Shown: piece after piece, positions 42,690 to 50,420 of the stretch
Numbering within the stretch: the stretch's first letter is position 1
Layout of the letters: each line of letters opens with the position of its first letter
Assembly: GCA_015065385.1 (NCBI GenBank)
Contig: SVQK01000120.1
Coordinates: 1-64,000, forward strand
Direction of reading: 5' to 3'
DNA: 64,000 nt
DNA from: Oscillospiraceae bacterium
GTDB taxonomy: Bacteria; Bacillota; Clostridia; Oscillospirales; CAG-272
Program-made: the position numbers and the translations under genes
The notes under the pieces: model-generated
What the model was told of the DNA's origin: nothing
The model's database searches: none
The model's input: only the letters and a program-made list of their open reading frames with translations

Positions 42690-43274
42690 ATGGGATTTTT
42701 GTCGAACCTGTTCGGCGGTAAAAAGCCGAAGGAAACCTGCCCGATCTGCGGTCAGCCGATGGGCTTCTTCTCGAAGACCGAGCTCACGGACGGGGCGATC
42801 TGCGATTCCTGCGTCGCCCGCGCGCAATCCCTGATCGGCAACAGACTGATCGCCGAAATGTCCATCGACGCGGTGAAATCCGTCATCGCCGAAGAGGAAG
42901 AGGTGAACGCCAAGCTTGTGGCCGCGTTCGGGAGCGAGTATCCGAACCTCTTCAAGACGGAATTCGCCCATCCGATCTCTCCGAAGGCGACGGACGTCGG
43001 CATCGCCCGCGCCAAGCTCATGAAAAACGCTGTCGCCGCGAAGGGAACCGTCGTGTCCGGCTCCTTCGACAAGGGAACGGTCACCGTGATCCGCCACGGA
43101 ACGACCTTCGAGGCGGAACTCTGCGAGACCGCGCCCTTCACCGAAGGGGAGGACGTGGAATCGACGCTCGCCGCCCACCTCTACAAGGGAGCGGTCGGAG
43201 CCGGGAAAACCGCGTGGTTGATCCTGAACGGAGAATCCGGCGTCACGTCCGGCGACCTCATCGGGACGAAATAA
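42690..43274 (+). CDS. Zinc-ribbon protein (DUF4428-like N-terminus), unknown function
   Basis: 194 aa from ATG 42690, preceded by AAGGAGG; an upstream reading overlaps the SLH gene and is not needed. KETCPICGQPMGFFSKTELTD and ICDSCVAR place four Cys in a CxxC...CxxC zinc ribbon, with the spacing of DUF4428 domains. The C-terminal half is a beta-rich domain without a name I recognise. It has no signal peptide, so it is probably cytoplasmic despite SLH neighbours on both sides. Confidence 0.72.
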   Translation: MGFLSNLFGGKKPKETCPICGQPMGFFSKTELTDGAICDSCVARAQSLIGNRLIAEMSIDAVKSVIAEEEEVNAKLVAAFGSEYPNLFKTEFAHPISPKATDVGIARAKLMKNAVAAKGTVVSGSFDKGTVTVIRHGTTFEAELCETAPFTEGEDVESTLAAHLYKGAVGAGKTAWLILNGESGVTSGDLIGTK

Positions 43275-43351
43275 GATCCGCGGGCGCGGGAGAGGTCCGC
43301 TCCTTCCGCGCCGGGCAGGAACATTTGGAAAATCCAACGGAGGATTCTATT

Positions 43352-45238
43352 ATGAAGAAACACTTCCGACAGTCGGCGGCCTTCGCGCTCGTCCTTCTGT
43401 TCGCCGTGATCTTCCTCGCGCACGCGATGTCCGTTCCCGTCTTCGCGGGCGACGGCTACAAGGTGACGATCACGCTGGGAAAAGGATTGACTCTGGAAAG
43501 CGGCACACTGGAGCAGGAAGTTGCGTACGGCAGCGAGATGGTGCCCTGCGTCATCAAGGCGGACGAGGGATACGGATTTCCCGCCGACTATAAGCCGATG
43601 GGAAAACTGCTCGGTTTGAAATTCGAGATCGACGACGATAACGGAACGATTACGATTTCCGGCAAGCAGGGGGCGACGACCGCGGGGGATATTGCGCTCG
43701 AACTGCCCGACGCTGTGCCTTGGTACTCCGTCCGGTTCGAGTTCGGCGAAGGACTCTACCGCGAGCTCGACGACGGGATAAAGGTATATAAGCCCGAGGA
43801 AGTCAAGACGAACCCCGGCATCGAATGGGTGAGAAAGTATTTCGTTTCGACGGGGTACTATATCCCCAAGGATTACCATGCGGACAAGCAGTACGGCTTT
43901 ACTGTGACCGTGGATGAGTACAGCCGTGTCTGGGTGAAAGGCGCCTTCGATCCCGGAGACGCGCAGCCCGGCAGCGTCTGTGTGGTGAAGATCCCCGGAG
44001 CCGAAAAATACGCTTCGGATGCGAAAATCCACCTCATCATCAAGCCCGGCTTGTTCATCGATGGCGAAACCGTCGAGCAGGATGTGGTTCCCGGTGAGGC
44101 GATGGTGCCCGTCACGTTCAAAACCACCCCCGGATTCCAGTTCCCGCAGAACTGGGTCCACGATCCCGCCTACGGACTGAGCTATGACTGCGGCAAAACA
44201 GAACTGACGATTTCCGGCATTCCGCAGCCCGTCGAAGGAGAACTGACGATCACCATCCAGCTGCCGACCGGAGAGCTCAAAGTCGAATACGGCCCGACGG
44301 AGCAGAACGTCATGTGGCATGCGGTCGATCCGCTGAACGTCACGGCGACGATCGTTTATTCGGACGATCCCACACAGTACGAGGTGGTGAAGGCCGAGGT
44401 CACGAGCGTATTCATCCCGCCGAACAGCATTCAGTACACAGCCACGGCGAAGGATTCGAATGACAACGTTTATACGAATACATGGACCGTTCAGATCCCG
44501 ATCAGTCAGGTCTACACCCCTGGCACGCAGATCCTGATCCCGGCTCCGATCAATCAGGGAAGACCTGCCCGTGACGTCAGACCTCCGGTGAACGCGGCTC
44601 CCGAACAGCCCGCGCCCGCCGCGCCCGCCGCTCCTTCCGCACCTGCCGCACCCGCCGCACCCGCGGAGAACGAAACGCCCGCGCTCCCGTTCACCGATGT
44701 CGCCGCCGCGAATCCCTACCTTAGGGGCATCACCTATGTCTATCAGTCCGGCATCATGAACGGCATCCTTCCGACGGAGTTCAATCCCTACGGAACGCTC
44801 ACCCGCGCGATGTTCGTGACGATCCTCGGACGGCTGGACGGCGTGGATACCGCGCTCTACACCTCCTCGACCTTCACGGACTGCGACGCCCTCGGCACAT
44901 GGGATTACGCTCCCTATGTCGAGTGGGCGGCTCAGAAGGGCATCGTCCTCGGCTACGGCGACGGGACATTCGGCCCGATGGATCCCGTGACCAACGAGCA
45001 GGCCGTTCTGATGCTGAAACGCTATGCGAAGACCCTCGGAGCTGACGGCGATACCGAACTGCCCGCCCCCGATTACCCGGAGGGAACGAAGATTTCCCCG
45101 TGGGCTGCGGATGCGGTCGCGTGGGCGTTCAACAACGCCGTCTATCCGACCGAAACGGACGCCGCTCCGACCATGCCCGCCGAACGCGGCTGGATGGCGC
45201 AGGCGATCTATAACTTTGTCGGGTATCTCATCCGCTGA
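43352..45238 (+). CDS. SLH-domain surface protein with C-terminal SLH motifs
   Basis: 628 aa from ATG 43352 (AACGGAGG before it). The signal peptide ends near SVPVFAG (about residue 33). Beta-rich domains fill residues 35-400. A low-complexity Ala/Pro linker lies near 425-445 (EQPAPAAPAAPSAPAAP). Three C-terminal SLH motifs follow: FTDVAAANPYLRGITYVYQ, FTDCDALGTWDYAPYVEWA and a weaker last one. The anchor is opposite in orientation to the first SLH protein. It ends at a good terminator. Confidence 0.83.
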   Translation: MKKHFRQSAAFALVLLFAVIFLAHAMSVPVFAGDGYKVTITLGKGLTLESGTLEQEVAYGSEMVPCVIKADEGYGFPADYKPMGKLLGLKFEIDDDNGTITISGKQGATTAGDIALELPDAVPWYSVRFEFGEGLYRELDDGIKVYKPEEVKTNPGIEWVRKYFVSTGYYIPKDYHADKQYGFTVTVDEYSRVWVKGAFDPGDAQPGSVCVVKIPGAEKYASDAKIHLIIKPGLFIDGETVEQDVVPGEAMVPVTFKTTPGFQFPQNWVHDPAYGLSYDCGKTELTISGIPQPVEGELTITIQLPTGELKVEYGPTEQNVMWHAVDPLNVTATIVYSDDPTQYEVVKAEVTSVFIPPNSIQYTATAKDSNDNVYTNTWTVQIPISQVYTPGTQILIPAPINQGRPARDVRPPVNAAPEQPAPAAPAAPSAPAAPAAPAENETPALPFTDVAAANPYLRGITYVYQSGIMNGILPTEFNPYGTLTRAMFVTILGRLDGVDTALYTSSTFTDCDALGTWDYAPYVEWAAQKGIVLGYGDGTFGPMDPVTNEQAVLMLKRYAKTLGADGDTELPAPDYPEGTKISPWAADAVAWAFNNAVYPTETDAAPTMPAERGWMAQAIYNFVGYLIR

Positions 45239-45284
45239 CACGCGGGAATAAGAGAGGCCGGACAACTCCTGCGCCAAACAAACA

Positions 45285-45320
45285 GGCCGTCCTTCAGAGC
45301 ATTTCTGAGGGACGGCTTTA
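45285..45320 (+). terminator. Intrinsic terminator after the second SLH gene
   Basis: GCCGTCC (45286-45292) pairs with GGACGGC (45310-45316), with an inner TCAGA/TCTGA stem, followed by TTTA. Confidence 0.75.
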
Positions 45321-45340
45321 TCCTATGAAGGACGTCAGTC

Positions 45341-46210
45341 ATGAGGTGGAACATGAAAACACGGTTTTGCGTCATTCTGTGGACAATCGCTCTTCTTCTC
45401 GCGGGATGCGTCCGCATCGAGCCGATCCCAGCCCAGACGGGGGATCCCGAACAGGAGGAGAGCGCGCTGTCCGTTCTCTGTACGGGCGTGTATGAAGATA
45501 CCGCTCCCGACGGAACAGCGGAGATCGCGCGGTTTTACGCGGTGGGGGACGTTCTTCTCTGCGAGGTGGACGAGGTTCACGCCGCCTACTACGCCGAGGA
45601 GATCCGCCCGGAGGATCCGTCCCTGCTGCTTGCTCCGGTGTCGTCCCTTCCGGCGGAGGGCATCCCGGTCACGGTGAGGCGGTTCTCTGGGTTCTCAAAT
45701 CTCGGTGAGTACTGGGACGAGGCCGCGGCGTACCGGATGGAATTCACCCCTGACGGCGTGGTCTTTCACGCGCAGGACGGCGGGGAGGACTATGCACGGA
45801 CAAGGAGCGGGGCAGAGGACTCCGGAATCATCGGACAAAAGCGGGAAGAGCTCCGGTCACTGCTCGGCACGGAGCCCGGTCCGGATCCCGCGCCGCCCGT
45901 CGGTTCGTGGGTCAGCGGAGCGCGTACGCTCGTTCTGCGGGAGGACGGCGGGATCCTGTACAGCTTTCGGGAAGAGGGCCATCCCGTCCGGGTCTATGCC
46001 GGCGCGTACGGGATCGGTCCGGACGGACGACTTGTCTGCCTGACAAAGCGGATCGGATGGGCGGAAATGCCGTTTGAAGGGAGCTATCGCTGGGCTTTGG
46101 AAGACGGGAACGCGCTCGTGCTCCGGTCCGACGAGGCTCAGGATCCCATCCTCGCGGAGTCCGAGATCCGCTTCACCTCCGCAGAGGTTCTGACGGAAGG
46201 CGCGTTCTGA
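45341..46210 (+). CDS. Putative lipoprotein of unknown function
   Basis: 289 aa. The signal ends at lipobox LAGC near residue 23. The start may be ATG 45341 or ATG 45353; the latter has GAGGTG 5 nt before it. The mature protein is acidic and shows two halves; the second includes VGSWVSGARTLVLREDGG and a WALEDGNALVLRSD segment, a beta-rich pattern seen in small lipoprotein domains. No family is recognised. It converges on the phosphatase gene with only 18 bp between stops. Confidence 0.7.
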   Translation: MRWNMKTRFCVILWTIALLLAGCVRIEPIPAQTGDPEQEESALSVLCTGVYEDTAPDGTAEIARFYAVGDVLLCEVDEVHAAYYAEEIRPEDPSLLLAPVSSLPAEGIPVTVRRFSGFSNLGEYWDEAAAYRMEFTPDGVVFHAQDGGEDYARTRSGAEDSGIIGQKREELRSLLGTEPGPDPAPPVGSWVSGARTLVLREDGGILYSFREEGHPVRVYAGAYGIGPDGRLVCLTKRIGWAEMPFEGSYRWALEDGNALVLRSDEAQDPILAESEIRFTSAEVLTEGAF

Positions 46211-46228
46211 GGAGGACGGAGGAAGAGG

Positions 46229-47842
46229 TCAGCCCTCGCTCTCCCCCGTCTCTCCCGTAAAGTGCATGCCCAGCATGGTGATGTCGTCGAACTGCGGCGC
46301 GCTGCCCACAAAGGCGTCGAGATCCTGCCGTACGTTGCGCAGAAGCGTATTCACGTCTGCGTCCGGATCGCGGTTCAGGGCGTTGAGCATCCGGTCGGTT
46401 CCGAACAGCTCGTTCTCGGCGTTGGTGGCTTCCGGTACGCCGTCGGTATAGACGAACAGGCTGTCTCCGGGATACAGCTCGAATTCGTGCTCCCGGAACC
46501 GCATTCCCTCCATGGCGGCCACGGCGGGAGAATGGCGGTACACCACCAGCTCGTACTGTCCGCCCGCGCGCCGGATGGCAGGATGCTCGTGCCCGGCGTT
46601 GGCGGCCAGTCCGCGGCCCGTCTTGACGTTCAGAATGGCAAGCCAGACCGTGACGAACAGTTCCGCTTCGTTGCCCTCGCAGAGCTGGTCGTTCACGAAC
46701 CGAAGGATCTCGGCAGGCCCTCCGCCCATCTGCGCGCGGTTCTTGATCAGGGTCTTTGCGATCACCATGAACAGCGCGGCGGGTACGCCCTTGCCGGATA
46801 CGTCCGCCATAACGAGGCCGAGATGGTCGTGGTCGATCAGGAAAAAGTCGTAGAAGTCGCCGCCCACTTCCTTTGCGGGGGTCATGGTGGCGTAGATGTC
46901 GAATTCTTTCCGGTCGGGAAACGCCGGGAAGATCCGCGGCAGCATATCCGCCTGAATCTGCGTGGCCACGTTCAGCTCCGCGCCGATCCGCTCCTTCTCC
47001 GCCGTGATGGTCCGGATGTTGTCGATGTACTTGACGATATCGTTTTCCATCAGGCGGATGGAAACCGCGAGATCCTCGATCTCATCCTTTGTCCGGATAT
47101 CCTCGAGCCGCGTGGACGTCACCGTGTCGTTCCGCGCGAATTCCGAGACGTTCTTCCGGATCCGCATCAGAGGTCCGATGAAATACCGGCGCATGAAGAA
47201 CCAGTAGATGACGCTGAACACCGCGAGGATCCCGAGGGAGAAGAGGATCATTTTCAGGATATAGCCCCGCAGCGTGGACAGGATCACCTTCATCCACACG
47301 TCAACGAACAGAAGCGCGACGATATTTCCCTCGCTGTCGATCACGGGCAGCATGCTCGAGGTCAGATAGCCGTATCGCGGCGAGTGTCGAACCATGTAGT
47401 TGTCGGGCTTCGTCCCCTTCGTGTAGCACTCCCACACCTCGTCGAAATAGGACGAGACCGGGTCGGTATCCCCGAGGGGAACGCCGGAGGAGTCGAAGAC
47501 GTACCGCACGGTCTGATCCTCATAGACGGTCACGATGTAGATATACGCGGCTTCGGAGGCCACCTCCACGTTCTTGATGTACTCCGCCGTCTCAGCGTAC
47601 TCCTCGTCCTCGGTCCACGTCGAGGCGTACTGTCCGACCTTGTCGTGGTCGATGTGGTCAAGAATGATGTTTGCGATCACATAGCCGTTGTCGTTGTACA
47701 GCTTCCGGATCGTGTTGCTGTACTGGAAATAGCCGCTGAGGGTGGAGACCGCGCAGATCAGGACGGTCATCAGAACAATGCTCAGAAGGATCTTTTTGCC
47801 GACGCCGAAGCGGATCTCTTCCGACTTTTCCTCGTTATTCAC
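46229..47842 (-). CDS. Membrane SpoIIE-family PP2C phosphatase
   Basis: About 537 aa. GTG 47842 is preferred because AAAAGGAGG lies 9 nt before it, and it overlaps the GNAT stop; ATG 47863 is upstream. There is a membrane segment at about 20-40, an extracytoplasmic sensor region (about 45-185) and a second membrane segment (195-220), then a HAMP-like stretch. The PP2C domain has GGDFYDF, VMADVSGKGVPAALFM, NAGHEHP, YTDGVPEA and DDITML, so all metal-binding aspartates are present. It would dephosphorylate a STAS-type antagonist, by family. It ends the MATE-RsbW/GNAT/SpoIIE operon. Confidence 0.9.
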   Translation of the reverse strand: MNNEEKSEEIRFGVGKKILLSIVLMTVLICAVSTLSGYFQYSNTIRKLYNDNGYVIANIILDHIDHDKVGQYASTWTEDEEYAETAEYIKNVEVASEAAYIYIVTVYEDQTVRYVFDSSGVPLGDTDPVSSYFDEVWECYTKGTKPDNYMVRHSPRYGYLTSSMLPVIDSEGNIVALLFVDVWMKVILSTLRGYILKMILFSLGILAVFSVIYWFFMRRYFIGPLMRIRKNVSEFARNDTVTSTRLEDIRTKDEIEDLAVSIRLMENDIVKYIDNIRTITAEKERIGAELNVATQIQADMLPRIFPAFPDRKEFDIYATMTPAKEVGGDFYDFFLIDHDHLGLVMADVSGKGVPAALFMVIAKTLIKNRAQMGGGPAEILRFVNDQLCEGNEAELFVTVWLAILNVKTGRGLAANAGHEHPAIRRAGGQYELVVYRHSPAVAAMEGMRFREHEFELYPGDSLFVYTDGVPEATNAENELFGTDRMLNALNRDPDADVNTLLRNVRQDLDAFVGSAPQFDDITMLGMHFTGETGESEG

Positions 47843-48431
47843 CGCGCTTGTCCTCCTTTTCATCCAGTTTTTTCATGTAGAACACCGCGTCGCAGATGCA
47901 GTGGTTCTTTTGGCAGTAGGGGCAGTAAAGAAGCATGTCCACCCACGGGCGGCTGATTTCCGCGACCGCCTCGAAGCCATTGTCCCGGAAGATATGCCTC
48001 ATCGGGACCTCGCGTCCCAGCGGGCGGAGCGCCGTCGCCAGAATCAGCTTGGCCCCGCGTTCCCTGAGCACCGGCTCCAGATCCCGGATGAACGACGAGC
48101 AGATCCCGAGCTTCTGATAGTCCTTCTCCGTGCTGGCCGTCTTGTAGACTCCGACAGGCGTGTCCGGTGGGTATTCCGCCAGAGCGTCCGGCTTTTCCGT
48201 CACATGCAGGAGCGGGAGCGCCTCTTCCAGCGCGGAGATGAACCCGTAAAAGAACGAGACGACGGCGCCGTCCCTGTCCGCGTCGGTCACAACGTAGAAC
48301 AGATGCCGGTCCCCGTGCAGCAGCGCCTCCAGCTCGTCCAGGGAGTAGTAGTCCGCCGCGATGTATTCGTCGATCAGACGCTTGACCGCGGTCAGATCCC
48401 GGGCCTCGGCGTTCCTGACTTCAAGCTTCAT
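47835..48431 (-). CDS. GNAT-fold acetyltransferase-like protein with Cys-rich tail
   Basis: 198 aa, ATG 48431 with GGAGG before it; it overlaps the MATE gene by 11 nt. Residues about 1-60 and 85-150 fit the GNAT fold, with a motif A of the QxxGxx kind (DYQKLGICSSFI). The C-terminus has CPYCQKNHCICDA, four Cys and a His in a possible metal site not expected in GNATs. Substrate unknown. Being between two partner-switching-type genes suggests it modifies or senses something in that pathway. Confidence 0.75.
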   Translation of the reverse strand: MKLEVRNAEARDLTAVKRLIDEYIAADYYSLDELEALLHGDRHLFYVVTDADRDGAVVSFFYGFISALEEALPLLHVTEKPDALAEYPPDTPVGVYKTASTEKDYQKLGICSSFIRDLEPVLRERGAKLILATALRPLGREVPMRHIFRDNGFEAVAEISRPWVDMLLYCPYCQKNHCICDAVFYMKKLDEKEDKRGE

Positions 48432-50238
48432 TCTTATGATCCTCCTTCAGGATGATTTGCAGCGTGTTGACGCCGAACGCGCTCTGGTAATTGACCATTT
48501 CCACCATCTTTTTGATCATCCGGACGCCCATGTACATATCGTCCGAATCGCCTCCCACACCCGGCGAAAAGCAGAACGGGTTGAACGGGATCCCGCTGTA
48601 GCGGATGCGGATTCCCCGCACGCCGTTGACGGAATACGCTCTCAGGTCGAACCGGAGATTCTGCCCGCCCTGCGACGCGTTGACCTCGCGGATCAGCGTC
48701 ATCACTTCCTCCATGCTCATTTCGAGCCGCATCGTCTCTTTGCGATCCATGCCGTTTGCGGAACAGAAGCCGCTGATGCGTTCGCTCGCGCTGACGATTT
48801 CATCGACGTTCGCGTCCACGGAGAAATTCAGCACCTTGCCGCTCTTTTCGTTGGCGAGATCGGTCATCAGATAGCGGGAATCCTGAGCGTGCCGCCGGTG
48901 GCGCAGAACCGCCGCGCCCCACCACACAAGGACGGTTCCCAGCTCCGAGAAGAGCAGGAACGAGAAGGTCGAGAACTTCGCGGCGATGGCCAGCCAGAGG
49001 GTGACGCAGGTCATGACGATCACGCGGAAGAAGATCAGCGCGTTCGCCCATCCGTTCCGTCCGGACATGTTGTAAAAAGTGGTCAGGATCTGTAAAAACA
49101 GCGCCGGGAAAACGGAGAGCGCCATCCACATCAGCGGGACGAAGATCGATCCGGAGAGGCCGTACATCCGGGGGATCAGAGGTGACAGCGCGGCGCACAG
49201 CCCGAGAAAGACACACCCGGAAACGCAGCCGATCTTCCATTCCTCGCGGAGCAGCAGACGGCAGCTTCCGTTGTCGCGCTCCCCGCTGAACACGCCCAGC
49301 ATCGCGCCTCCCGCGACCGGTACGCCCAGCGTGACGCACTCTCCGAAGCCCCAGATCCCGTTGACCGCGGTAAAGACCGCCACCAGTCCCGCGCCGCCGC
49401 TCGCCAGCAGCATGGAGTTGACGATCAGCAGCCGCACGGTCGAGCAGAGGTTGCTGAACGCGGACGGAAAGCCCGCCGCCGCGATAGCCAGCCACTTGTC
49501 CCGGGTGCGGACCGTCTCCGCCCGCCAGCTGTACGGGCTGTCCTTCGAAAAGAGGCGGATCATCCCGTAGAGGCAGGCCAGCGCCGTTGCGATCACGCTC
49601 GCCAGTCCCGCCCCGAAGACGCTCATATCCAGCTCGTACACGAACAGAATATCCAGCACGATGTTGGTCACGGTCATGCCGCCCATCATGACGGTCACGT
49701 CCGTGTTTTTCCCGTCCAGACGCAGATACCAGAACGGGATGTAGATGAGGATCTTGGGCAGCGCGCCGATCACCGTGATCACCACATACTGCATCACATA
49801 GCCCCGGGCAGCTTCGTCGGCGCAGAGGAACGAGACCAGCGGCTGCCGGAAGAGCAGGGCCAGCGCGGTGACGAACGCCGAAGCCAGCACCGAGACGTTC
49901 AGCCCGGTCCGGAAAAAGGAGTCCCTCGTCTCCGCGTCTCCGATGCCGATTGCCCGGGCGGCGGGGATCTCGGTACCGGCGGCAAGGAACGACCCTATGA
50001 CGCACAGAGCCAGATACACCGGCAGGCTCAGATTGATCGCCGCAAGCGCTTCGGGGCCGATCCGCCTGCCCACGAGGATGCCGTCCACAAACACGTTGAT
50101 GTTGACGCTCAGAATCGAGAGCATCCCTGTGATGACGGCTTTGCGGTAGGTATCCCGTATAAACGCGGCGTTCTGCGTCAAACCGCCGTCCGTTTGATTT
50201 TCCTGATTGACTTTATTCGCCATACAGCTTCTTTCCAT
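48421..50238 (-). CDS. MATE family transporter fused to a C-terminal RsbW-like ATPase domain
   Basis: 605 aa. Residues about 25-450 are a MATE exporter with twelve hydrophobic segments (VDGILVGRRIGPEALAAINL is the typical first-lobe motif). The remaining ~145 residues form an HATPase_c_2/RsbW-like domain beginning near KVLNFSVDANVDEIVSASE. In it the N-box position reads MEEVMTLIREV, with Thr where Asn is expected, and the G1 box reads YSGIPFNPF without the Asp; the end is MGVRMIKKMVEM. Start may be ATG 50238 or 50223. Promoter 50340-50368. Substrate of the MATE part is unknown. Confidence 0.85.
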   Translation of the reverse strand: MERSCMANKVNQENQTDGGLTQNAAFIRDTYRKAVITGMLSILSVNINVFVDGILVGRRIGPEALAAINLSLPVYLALCVIGSFLAAGTEIPAARAIGIGDAETRDSFFRTGLNVSVLASAFVTALALLFRQPLVSFLCADEAARGYVMQYVVITVIGALPKILIYIPFWYLRLDGKNTDVTVMMGGMTVTNIVLDILFVYELDMSVFGAGLASVIATALACLYGMIRLFSKDSPYSWRAETVRTRDKWLAIAAAGFPSAFSNLCSTVRLLIVNSMLLASGGAGLVAVFTAVNGIWGFGECVTLGVPVAGGAMLGVFSGERDNGSCRLLLREEWKIGCVSGCVFLGLCAALSPLIPRMYGLSGSIFVPLMWMALSVFPALFLQILTTFYNMSGRNGWANALIFFRVIVMTCVTLWLAIAAKFSTFSFLLFSELGTVLVWWGAAVLRHRRHAQDSRYLMTDLANEKSGKVLNFSVDANVDEIVSASERISGFCSANGMDRKETMRLEMSMEEVMTLIREVNASQGGQNLRFDLRAYSVNGVRGIRIRYSGIPFNPFCFSPGVGGDSDDMYMGVRMIKKMVEMVNYQSAFGVNTLQIILKEDHKNEA

Positions 50239-50339
50239 ACTATATTCGCTCGAAAGAACCGTCCCGCGCCGTCTCCGCTCCGATTCGGGAAGGGCAGGGA
50301 ACGGTGCGTTCTCTCGTGACGTTTTCCGTGTGCATCCCG

Positions 50340-50368
50340 ATTATACCATGTTTTCGCGTCGGATTCAA
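50340..50368 (-). promoter_or_regulatory. Promoter of the MATE-RsbW operon
   Basis: On the minus strand TTGAAT (50368-50363), 17 bp and perfect TATAAT (50345-50340), about 100 bp before the start codon. Confidence 0.8.
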
Positions 50369-50420
50369 CCTTTTCCGACAAGTTGCGCGCAAAGTCGCGG
50401 GAGGCGCGTTCCCCCATCCC

